A stretch of 64,000 nt of DNA from Dysidea avara (Eukaryota; Porifera; Demospongiae; Dictyoceratida; Dysideidae): the NCBI RefSeq assembly GCF_963678975.1, contig NC_089276.1, forward strand, positions 22,055,059-22,119,058, given 5' to 3'. Within the stretch, counting starts at the first letter, position 1; every line of letters starts with the position of its first letter. The notes under the pieces were generated by a model, which had not been told where the DNA came from, searched no databases, and was given only the letters and a program-made list of their open reading frames with translations. This document shows, piece by piece, positions 1-11,608 of the stretch. The translations under genes and the position numbers were made by a program.

Positions 1-551
1 GACGTTCTTCACCCAGATGGTGAGAAGTCTCAGATCCTTTCCAGACTAACAGCATAGACAGACTATGCATCCAACCTTATCACATCACTATGAGGAAGAG
101 TTGGTTTTTCTTGTCTTGGCTGGTAGGGCAGTTTGAATTCGAAAATTTGTGTTTCGTTTTCTGCTTTTTGAGAGAAAGCAACCCTGTGCCGGGAACCCAG
201 TGAACCATTTGCTTATTACTGTGAGTACTTTTTAACTACATTAACTCTAGATAATACCTATCTAAGTAGCAAGTTCTATCCTGTTCTTTGTGTGGAGCAC
301 GAAATTTAAAAAATAATTTTTGCATCTCACGAAATACTAAAGTCGATATTTCTGTGAAGACAACAATCGTGCCTCGGGTTTCATGGTGGATCTAGCAATG
401 CGATACTACAATGAACAACCCACAATGTTAGGGGGATCGATTTGTAAAAGTTGATTTTTCGGATTGCGGACCCTACCTACAGCTAGGCTGAAGTTGCAAT
501 ATTTACTCAACACGAATCGAACGCTCAAAATGTACACTCGTTCGCTCGCTC

Positions 552-690
552 GAGACTAGCCGAAACACGTCTCGGCTTTAATTAATCCGGGTCAATCCGG
601 GTCACATCCGGATCTGACCCGGATTGCTATCCGGGTCAGTGGGTCATCCGGGTCAGCAGTAGTGACCCGGTTTCAACGTTGACACCAACC
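552..690. repeat. CCGGGTC-rich dispersed repeat, copy 1
   Basis: Short direct and inverted iterations of ATCCGGGTC and GACCCGGAT occur within about 140 bp. Related copies lie at 30,190-30,290 (inverted), 48,390-48,640, 54,650-54,970 and 55,410-55,500. The wider copies also share a GGAGCCACACCCACTTAT segment, so this is an interspersed family and not a local microsatellite. Confidence 0.7.
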
Positions 691-1056
691 TGTAATTTGA
701 AATCAAATTTTGCAGCTCTCGTTCGATTTTGTGAAATCTTTTGAAATTAGTGAAATCTTGAGAAATCTGTTCAAGATTTTGAAATCCGTACCCCTTTTTC
801 GTGAGTTAGTGACCCCTCGACAAACACTGAGTACGCGATCCAACCATTCAGTAGATATATAGCTATATCTAGCTAATATCCAGGGACTATCAAGCAATGG
901 AATAACCTCCCTAATCACATCATCGATACAGAGTCACTAGAACAGTTTAATAATTGTATTTTTGGACTAGATTTGTTGTAATTAACCCCCTTTTTGTTTT
1001 GAGGGTCCCCCCCCCCTCCTGGATGTAACCAGCACTGAGTGCTGTCTTTCCAGTAT

Positions 1057-1091
1057 CTAATCATAATCATAATCATAATCATAATCATAAT
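1057..1091. repeat. ATAATC microsatellite
   Basis: About six uninterrupted copies of a 6-bp unit (ATAATC). It accounts for the poly-Ile/Met reading frame on the minus strand, which is not a gene. Confidence 0.9.
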
Positions 1092-2269
1092 AGACACCCA
1101 TGCTTATTACATGTATATAGTTAGCTAGCTAGAAACAAGTCACCCTGTAGAGAGTTCAGCTACGAAAACATCACCCTGTATAATATAACTAGCTATATAG
1201 CTACTATATAAGCATTATACTAGCCAGCCATACTGTGACAGTCAATTTAGAAGATACTGTGTACTGCACGCATAGGCGGCGGAAAGGGGGGGCTAGGGGG
1301 CTGAAGCCCCCCCTCAGAATGATATCACACCGAAATTATCTTTCTTGGAGTGGGGCTGAAAACCGTGATAAAGATCGAGATACTCTAATAGAGCAGTCAC
1401 TCTAATGAAGTAGTCAGTGTGTAGCGAGCTATGTAAGGATTTTTATGTAGTTTATCAGCTAGAAATGGTAGCTGGTGAGGTGGAAAGCTCTTGTCAGTTG
1501 GTTGTGACCTTTTTTTTTTTTTGGTCTCACCTTAACAAACTATAGAAATAAGTCTGCATGGGTCAGCCCAGTCCCCCCCTCATATCAACTACTTCTTCCG
1601 CCGCTGACTTTAAGATTAGGTACAGGGCAGTCAGCTCAGCTGGTTTGCCCAGGGGGTGAAAACCCCAAATGGTACAATCAAATACATACATACATACATG
1701 CAATTTGATAATTAATTACAGTAGTGAAGGTTAAGTATGTAAATAAATTCATCCAAATTTCTTGATTCTATTATATTAATTGGCAACTCATTCCTGACTG
1801 CATGTATGAGCCAGTAAAGAAAAATAAAAACGTTTATTGTATTTTGAGCTATATAGACTAGCTGTATAACCAACTCGCTCACTAAGGCAAAGTTAGTGCA
1901 ACTATATGTGTGATAGCTAGCATTAATGTGAATATATAGGCAAAGCAAGATGTAGTAAAAGTTGAAAAGTCCAAAACCACTTCCAAAGTAAAGGCAGCTA
2001 TACAGGTTAGTACATATGAAGGATATGTTAGCCTTGCTGGTACTTTTTGTGTATATGTACAATCACTGTATTTTTGTGTCACTATAATTATGTTTTTTAC
2101 AGAACTGTATAATCTACTGTCTCTCTGTATATATTAGAAAACAGACCAAAAGACAACTCGCCCATTGAGTAATCTTACACTGATTACAAATAAAGAAGGC
2201 TCAGAACCACATGTATTACATAATGATATAATACAAACTTGAACAGATATTGTGTTGTGTATCTTTTAG

Positions 2270-3469
2270 AAGCAACTTGAATGCATTTGGAAAGGGCAGC
2301 CATGCCATGCGATAAAAGCAAGAATAAACCATTTCTCCATCCATCATGGGAGCTTTCACATCCTGAAGCAGAATTGTTACTTAAATGATGAGGTATGTAT
2401 AGCTATTTACAGAACCACACGCTGTTACGTAAATGTCTTGTTTGTGTTATACATATAACACTTCTTTAGATTATTAATGGATATCTGAGGCTGTTAGCAG
2501 ATATACATGGCAATTGTTTTGTCATCCCCAGCCAGACACTGAAAACAATAATAAACTGCTCAACTGTATGCCACAGATCTTATCTATTATCCAGGGTAAG
2601 TATACTCCTGTGTGCAATGTTGAAGATGTGTGATATGTCACCTTATACAGGAAAGTTTACATCAGAAGAAATATCTGGTTGGGTGTTACAATCAAGATAG
2701 TAATCATTGGATATTTATTGTAAGCTAATTAATTAAGCAATAAAATCACATTAGGTATTGATGTGCACACTGTTATAGGCTATTGAACTGGAATCAAAGC
2801 ACTTTTACTACCTTGATCCATTTGGACCATCCCGTGCTTTACGTGGTACCTTTGCTGCATTAAAGTGGGTAATTGTTATGCATGTAAATAATTTGGCATA
2901 CGATTATGGTTTTATGCACGTGTACATATATACACACAGGAAATATTTCAAGACAAGGGGCGATTTCATGATTTCTGATGATGTTAGTATAGACAAGTTT
3001 AAAGTACATGAACTGAGCAAGAAGATACAATTTGATCCTTTCAACTGTGGAGTCTTTTGTAGACGTATAAAGCTTAATGGTATAGCTATATACACGAATA
3101 TATTAACAATTACTTTCTTTATGTAGATTGCTGAACAACTCAGCAGTATGGACATTATGCAGGCAAGGATTGACATTGCAATCACAATTTTGTCCCATTC
3201 AGGTATGCAATTGCAGCATTAGTCTTGCATGCATGCATGCATGATGAATAACTATTTAATCTTATAGTGGATATGAAGGAAAGGTGTGTGATGTGTGGCG
3301 CTTCAGACATTAGCTTAAGCCACCCTGACTATACTGTGATTGGGTATATGTATAAAGTAAATATATATTATGCAGCTTGATCTTTTGCAACTCTTTTCTA
3401 CAGATAAAATGTGACCAATGCAAATGTTGGACATGCACACGCGCATTGTGCAAACACCACCATTGCTGA
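2270..3469 (+). CDS. Ulp1/SENP-like cysteine protease with zinc-binding tail (5' part not found)
   Basis: Eight exons are read on the plus strand: 2270-2392, 2470-2595, 2651-2719, 2779-2864, 2940-about 3064, 3127-3202, 3268-3356 and 3404-3469 (stop). The translation shows the C48 (SUMO-protease fold) pattern: LNDEIINGYLRLL near the start, a catalytic His in SNHWIF, Asp in YYLDPFG and Cys in PFNCGVF. A C-terminal tail has Cys pairs (CVMC, CDQC, then CWTC and CKHHHC) that could bind zinc. Family members cleave ubiquitin-like modifiers; several transposon families also carry them. Splice phases agree at every junction except exon 5 to 6, where no canonical donor gives the right frame, so the copy may be decaying or the junction is misread. 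The start codon and first exon were not identified. It may be host or transposon-derived. Confidence 0.7.
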
Positions 3470-6400
3470 AGCAAAGAAGAGCACATTTCTGTGTAGAATG
3501 CTACCAGACTAAGCATAATATTGAGCAATTTGTACATTGATTAGTTATACGTAGCTGCAATCACATGATTTACTCTATATAGCTAGAGATATAGTATTTT
3601 TATTGTGTACATGTACTTGTAGCTACTGTTTTATTAAACTGATGTTATAGCTATATAGCCAAATCACAGCACAGTTTAGCAGTTCTAGTTGAATGCCAGT
3701 GAATGGCTTGATTTCCTCCATCAACATGTATAATTATAGTATTAGTAGTATATACCATGAATGCACTATCATATTACCTAACTGGAGACGAACTATTTTC
3801 CAAGAAGCGATCACTACTGGCTATACAGGCAGTTAGGCTTGTGTACTTCTGCATGAAGGCAAAATGTTTAGGTTTTATAAAGGTCACTATGTGGCTGGAT
3901 TCGCTGGAAGTGTGAAAATCAGCATCCATCAGGCCTGTACTAACCAGTCTTTCAGAGTAGGCACTAAATTCTAGGCATCATGTGAAGCATTGTGATGGAG
4001 AGTAAGTGGTCTGGCCATGCAAGTCTGGACGCTGGCGTGTGACTTGGAGGTACCAATAAATTTTGTGAGTTATAGTTGGTCCCCACTGAGGACCCACCCA
4101 ACTTTTCTGAGGACTCCTCAGTACTGCTTGTATTATGTACACTAGTAATCACTATTGTTATTTATATTCCAGGAGGTGAGAAGTCTATGTGATTGCAGGT
4201 GTGCTCATTCAACACTTCCCAGTTTTACAGTGAAGAACCTTTGGTGATGATGTCCAGATAGGGTCAAGCTTAAGGCAGCAATCAATCTGTAAAGTTGTAA
4301 ATTTGTGTAACTGACAATTTGATTGTAGCTAGCTAGCTATCTACAGTACCAGTGTTGTTCTTTACTTTACATAGGTATTTGTGGAATAATCTATAATATA
4401 TAGATGTGGGATTTTAGTTTGCAACACGCACTCAAATGTTGAACAATATACATCAGTATAATATTTACTACAGCAAGAATATTAACCCTCATGTCGGTAT
4501 TGTAATTGCTATTGTCTCTCTATACTGATACAATATGAACCATATATCTAAAACTGACTGCAATGCTATTCAGTATTGGGGCCTGTGGCCTGTTTTTGTT
4601 TGAGCCTAGGTAAATGTTTTGACTGGTGTGTAGTTCCGACACCGTAACATAGATGGAATAAATAGTTGTGTATGAATTATGTTGTGTATATAGTCAGAAT
4701 TTTTATGCCCTAAGTGTTAAGGTCACACATCTGGTGAATGTGCGATAGTACATTTGATGAAATTACATATCTCACCACTTAAATAATTGTTTTGCAAGTC
4801 TTGCCTTTTCTATACCTCTCATGTCTTCTTTTTCACAAAAAATCTACTAGTGCCTTTCTATGCTCATTTTGTGTTAAGCTTACTCCACCTACCAATTCTC
4901 CCCTCACAGACCAAAGTCTGCCAGTCCACAGTCCAGGATGAGCATCCACCAGTCTTTATCTTGTCTGGCTGCTTAATACTACAGTATAGCCTGACAGATC
5001 AAAGTCTTAGAATCAATTTTTTTCCAACAATTATTCACTTATATTGCCGAGCTATGCTGACTTTGTTCATGATTTAGATGTAGCATATCAATGGATAAAA
5101 TCTTAATATTTACAGGAAAAGTTGAAGGTAAAACTCTGATCCAATGATTTTAAGTTGTCATAGTGAGTGCAACAGGAAATTTTTGAGGTGATAAATTTGC
5201 ATATTGAAATTCAGCAAGTTAAGAATCATTACAGCGTAGCGGACCTACTTTACAACATACAACAGGTGTGAACAAGTAATAACATCCACAAATCATTTTC
5301 TAAAGTGACAAACAGTAGGCAATTAGAATGTATACACACTTTATATATAAACTGATTGTGTGTTGTGTCTTCCCATAACCTTCAGTGCAGACAGCATGCA
5401 GTAGCTCCTTCGAACAGTAGATACCTGTACGGAATGTAAAAGAGGAGTTAAGAAACTTTTTCAGTTAAGTAGGGACAGAAGCTAAAGTTTTGGTAGGGAT
5501 CACAGAAGACAATCAAATCAGCAAGGGAAGCCATCACAAACCCACAAATTGACACTTCTAGAACAGTGGAGTAAGGAATTAGATAAAAGGTAATTCGACA
5601 ATGCACATAATCTTGCAGCTGTGATGGTTGGCATAGGCCCAAATAATGCCTAACAGTAAAGAAACTGAGCCTTAAGTTGTGTTTGGCTGAAGCCATCATT
5701 TAGTCAATGCAAATTTAAGATTTAATAACTTCTCAGAAGCATTTCAGATCACTCTGAAAGCACATTTGGGCTTGACTTTGCCTACCCAATGCAGCCAAGT
5801 AAATTTTGAGTGAGAATTTTAGCAGGAGATGTCAATCTACATACATCATCCTTACTAGCCTGTACTGAATGAACTGAACAAGTGATGATGTTTGATTGAT
5901 GATTTGATTGTCTATATGGTATATACGTTCACTAAAACTTTGTGACAATAGACTTACCTCAGTGGTATCTTGAGGACTTTACATGGCACCCCAACAATAC
6001 AAGCATCTCTGTGCCACTAGCACCTACAGTAATATGAAGAACATTCACTACTTGTGAAAGCAGTTGCTTCTCTAAACTAAAAATCACACAATATGTAGGT
6101 GATTTTGTGAACCAGACCCTCCAGTCAACATGTTGAGTTGTTGGAAACTAATGATAAATACCATAGTCCCTGTCTAAGGTAACCCGAAACACTCCTGCAA
6201 TGAGTAATGGATGTTTAAAATATTATACGCTAGCTACAAACAAGAGTACAGTATATAATAGAAACCAAGAGTGTCGAACGGTGTATTAGCCTGTGATTAA
6301 TCATCACATATAATAACATGGATATTTCAGTAATTGTTCATTTATGTGAAATGGTAATTGGAAATGTGTATGTGGCAACGGGCCTTTGTTCGCCAGTTTT

Positions 6401-7950
6401 CTGTGTTATTCAACCAAGTATTCAACAGTTATTGTACAAGGAAAGTGTAGTAAGGACCCCCAGTTCGCTAAAACAATGGTTGCACAAATGAGAGTGTTGC
6501 CACACCTTCAGGGATCCATTTAGCGATGCCAGAACTTTAACATTAGCCATTTCCCCTTTAATGCTATCATGTTTCCACTGGCTGAATTGGGCTAAATACG
6601 GCAACCCTTAATGGCACTATAAACAAACAGTTACTAAAATATCCATGTTACTTCACGCAATCATTTATCATGGGTGTAAACTCCGTAACAGCAGCACAAA
6701 TGGAACTCAATAACAATCGCATAAAACACGAGGTAACACTTACAACAGCACGTGATCAGGGGGAGCAATAATTGAGATACATCAACAGTGTGTGTGTGTG
6801 TGTGAGCAATACTATTACATGAGTAATACACCTGTTCAGTACTCTTGGTTTCTATTACATACTCTCGCTACAAATTATGAATTGGACTTTGTTATAGGTT
6901 GTAAACAGATAAATCATGCAAGTATCACTCATTTACACCCATGTCAATACACATTAAAGCACACCAATGTACAAATGTGACAATTCACAACCAAAGTTAT
7001 AGCAGGTAGTTCCATTTATGACTGCACCAAATTAAGCAGTAAACGCATGTTCCTAGGTAGTAGTAGTAGTTTTACATCGCCAAAAATTAAATAAGATTAC
7101 ACACAACAAATACCCAGTGATTGCAATTTATATGGAGGTGACTTTAGTAAGAAGCTTAATTTAAGCCCCCCACATACTAGGGGCTGGAAACTAGCCACCT
7201 GCTACTGAGGATGTGGTCACCATTAATTTGAAAGCAAAATCTACAACATTACATGTTGGGAAAATATTAAATACTCATAGTGCAGGGAACGTTCGATAAG
7301 TTAAGACTATTACTACAGTGTTCTTGTGATACTTTAGGATGATCATATCGTGTACGATCAACACTTTCAATTTATTTATATAAAATCATGTCCAAAGACT
7401 GGACATGGTCTATATTAAACAAATAATACACTTACATCAGGATTGTTCAAACTGGTGAATTCTGTGACATCTTGTTTAATACTCTGCAAAATAAAACAAT
7501 CAATATAAGGCACAACAAAATATGGAGTAATTGTTCAACTAAACAAATGCCAGGTATCAAATGAATACCAGGCATAATTTCCAAACATTCTGTTTGCAAT
7601 ACTGCTATTAAACAATGAAATGAAGAACATTGTACAGAGCTCATGGAAAGCATCAAGAAGAGTACAACACAAGCCGTGAAATTCAATCATCTGGGACACT
7701 GAACACGCTTTTACCAATTTTGCAAAAATGTATAAGAACAAATACATGATCAAACACGTGACCCGTGACACGAATATCTTGAACTATATAGCAAGGATTG
7801 TAGTTAACAGTTTGCCAGCAAAACATGATGCATAAGTATTCTGATTGTCATGATAGGCAGAACACAAATTTTCATCAGAAATTCTTCAAGTGAAATGTGC
7901 ACGTGATTTTGTTTTTACATTTTGCAAGCAACCAGTAAATTCCCATGGAA
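3470..7950. other. No gene recognised
   Basis: AT-rich DNA with scattered short ORFs, none over 100 residues and none resembling a known domain. A short TG run lies at about 6,790-6,803. No terminal inverted repeats with target duplications were spotted by eye. Confidence 0.45.
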
Positions 7951-7954
7951 CTCA

Positions 7955-8140
7955 TAACCCCAACACCACTAAGCGACACTAGCTTCCCCAAGTCCCAGTT
8001 ATACAGTCATAGTAGGTAGGTCTCTTGCTCAAGGAAACTGTAACTTACAGTTGGAGTAGGGGGGCATTGAACCTGGAACCTGCAATTACCAAGCCAGCCA
8101 GGTTGGCTATGTCGCTTCACCTATACTATACGGCAACAGC
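7955..8140 (-). repeat. SINE-like repeat with tRNA-like head
   Basis: Read on the minus strand it contains a B-box-like GGTTCAATGCC about 45 nt after an A-box-like stretch, followed by a TTTCCTTGAGCAAGAGACC segment. That arrangement resembles the head and central domain of animal tRNA-derived SINEs. It does not fold as an intact tRNA by inspection. The exact ends were not resolved. Confidence 0.5.
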
Positions 8141-8718
8141 ACAAAGCAGGCATTTGTACTAATCAAAGTTCAAATTCCAACATTGTCCCATGTGCAGATA
8201 ACTGGTAAGGTTACAGGCATTGGTTGGTAAGCTTGGTTGATTTGTAACCACCTGATAACAATGCCATACATTATTAGCTCAAGGCTCAATCACTACTTAG
8301 AGTCCATGTAATGAAAGTGCTACTTGGCATACACAATTACCAGTACACTATACTGACTACTTATTACTCTAAGTATTTAACTCACTACTCAGTTAGTTAG
8401 CATAGTCACACAATTTGAGTTTTATAATACCTTCCATGAAGCAGAAGCCAAGACATAGGGTAGCTTGAGGTCACCTGTTATACATATCCACTCCACTGTA
8501 AACAAATCTTTAAATAAGGTCACTGTTACGCAGAAAACTTGTTGACCACAAAACGGCTTGTGTGGTGATCATGTGACAACCCAGTTTCCTGTATTACGTA
8601 ATTTTGTGATTGAGCAAGTCTGTACATAACGAGATTGGTAGTTATTAAGCTTCGCTAACTGAAGTACATTTCTTCTGTCGATTTGACACTATCCTAGCTC
8701 TGTGACCCGGCTGTGATA

Positions 8719-11516
8719 ATGGCTTTGCTTGACGAATTCGAAGAGTTCGTGAGGGTTAAGGTGGAAGTGGATAAATGTACTCACCAGCAAATAAGCGATG
8801 AGCTGAAGTCATCATTTCCTGGCGAACGGGGCTTCAGTCTTCGTAGCATTGAAAGGTTTTGCAGTGAGAAGGGGATCAAGAAGATAACCAATATTGATGA
8901 TCAACAGTTGGGCGAGGTTATCAGCGATGCTGTTATGCAGGTACTCGTATACACATACACTAGCATATTGAGGTGGATATTTCAATTGAACTATATGTAG
9001 CTTAATTCCATGCAATACAATAAATTCTTTCAGACACTTTTTTGTGAATACAGTATTCTTGTGGAACACTGTTCTGGTTTCTGTTTTGATGCTCAGTCCT
9101 CCAAAATTTTGTCGTGTTGTGTTAGCCTCGCATGGCCAGACCCTATTTTCTCGGGATGGCACTTATCGATTAGAGATTATAAGTGCCCCCCTTGAAATAG
9201 GGTCTGGTCCAGAATGAATACCCCAACTTGTTTTCACACCTTTAGGTGTTAATGAGCGTTTCGTCACAAAACGTGTACTTCCTTTTAATTTGTAAGAGAC
9301 AAGCGACTAGAACCTTACACTCAGTTATTCTTGTTTGTTTTTTTCCCAGGCTAGATGGACTGCCCTTGCCACCACTCCCAGCACTAGGTGTTAAAGTGCT
9401 GGACAGCTGGAAATACCAGCATTCAAACGAGGCCGCCAGACTCCAAGCGACCCTTGGAGTAGGCCAGATCAATGTTGGATGTTGATGGACCTTACACTCG
9501 GTGAAGTGATAGAAGTCGGATTAATCGCGCTTACGTAGCTGAAAGATATGAGGAACCCATAAACCTCAGTTTAAATGCACAAATCGTCCTTCGCCTTTTC
9601 GGTTTTACAAGAACTCAGTGTGTGTCCTTTTCAACCGTAGAAAATCAGCCTCTGTGTCTCTCATCACCTCTACCGGCTTTCATTCATGGCGATTCCAGTG
9701 CGTACACGGCTTAAACTTTAAAAGGAAGTATACGTTTCGTGACAAAAACTGATTAAACACCCCGAGCCCTAGCTTGGGGTGTGAAAACGAGTTGGTGTAT
9801 TCATTCTGGACCAGACCCTATTTCGAGGGGGCGCTTATAATCTCTAATCGATAAGCACCATCCCGAGAAAATAGGGTCTGGCCACACGAGACTACTGTTG
9901 TGTATCCGCTGTTTTGTCACTGTTAACTACAGTACTAATTTTGTTCAATAATTGTAATTTTTTTTTTGTAATTGTACTGTCGATGTTTAAATATTTTTGT
10001 ATTTATTGTGTTTTAGTGTCTTGGGAAGCACCCTTGTACAGGCTTTGCCTTTTAGTGCTACCCTGTAATTTGACAAATCAGATAAACACTACTACTAATA
10101 TATTGGTATGAGATACATAGTAGCTATACAGCAGGTCCTCGATTATCCGGACTTCAATTATACGAACACTCAAACAGTACAAATGACTGTTCTATTAGAG
10201 TATTTTGACAAATACTGTATGTTCTATTAGAGTAGTTGGACTGAGCTCTGTATATAAATGAATGAGATTCACTATTTCACTTATCTGAACACTTTTGTGA
10301 TTGAACTGGCACACAGGTGTTTGGATAGTGGAGAACCCACTGTACTCTATTATACTTAGTATGTTGAGGGTCCAACGGCAACCTATGCCAGTGGCCATTA
10401 CAGTTACTTAAATGGTTAGTTATAAAAGTCACGTATACTCTATAGCTATATATAGTTCAAGAACGATGAATACTTCAACTAAAATTGCATTTTGCTGTGA
10501 AATAGACATCATTGTGCTTCATCATAGTAACTGTGTAAATTTCACTAACTAACTTACAGAGCTCTTTCACAACACTTTTTGTTTCTTTGAATCAGAGGGT
10601 ACCAATTAAGACATTGAAATGCCACAGGCATCTTCCCTTCCAAACGTTTGCCATAGAACAAGAATATGATTTAATTGTGCAAAAATTTCCTTTGATTTTC
10701 TTCCACTATAGCTCAATTGAATTGCCATTCCGAGTCATTGCTCTACATGGTCCCAAATCTGGCATAACTATCCACTTGTCAGGGGTTATGATATCATTTA
10801 TTGTAAGGCTTCAAATACCTTATTGCATGGTTTAATTTAGGCCATTTTAACGCACTAAAATATCCATAGGTTGGGTTTCCACTTTCATCATTGAACTTGC
10901 AGAGAGTTGCTCTGCACATATTATCCCTATAAAGAAAGTTACTAAATGGACTTGAGGTAGGCGGTACACAATAAATAATTTCATTTTCCTTTTGCAAATG
11001 TATTGGACATGCCTGTACAAGCTGTCATTTTTCCCATGACCAAATGTATAGCAATTGTCCACAAACTACTTTGTACGATTTGGATATGCTTGGGGGCTTA
11101 TTACAATGGCCACAGCATGCAGGGGCAAACCTGTATGTGCACTTGAATCAAAATCAGTTTCAAAATCATTCCAGAGATAACCTTCTTGGTGGTAAACTGA
11201 GATCACACTTGACGATGGGTAAGGGATTCCAAATTCGTGGTATTCAATTAAAATAAAAGTTATAAAACCAAATTTACCTTGCTTACTATGTTTTGTAGAT
11301 TGGCAATTTGGAACTGATATGCAGCACAATACAAATGTAGCTACTATGATGCAATATAGACTAAGTTGCAAGGGTTGCCATCTGTATTGAACTCAGTTTT
11401 GCAGTTAACATGTGAAATGACTTAACTGAAAATAAAAGCTTTAGGACAGTTAAAGTGTTAATTCCTTTGTGTATAATGCAGCACTTTCCAATACAATTTC
11501 TCACAACTTTTTGACA

Positions 11517-11608
<92 letters not shown>

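Larger units (their letters stand above)
1..2269. other. Non-coding, repeat-bearing flank
   Basis: No coding region is recognised here. It holds a CCGGGTC-rich dispersed repeat, a short ATAATC microsatellite and a G/C-rich patch at about 1,270-1,320. The GGCGGCGGAA end of that patch recurs inverted at about 1,600-1,612, suggesting a small decayed inverted-repeat element. Exons of the protease gene that starts at 2,270 in this view may lie further upstream but were not found. Confidence 0.5.

Noticed and set aside
11361..11603. ORF with Cys-Val repeats
   Set aside because: It is the translation of a CA/TG microsatellite.
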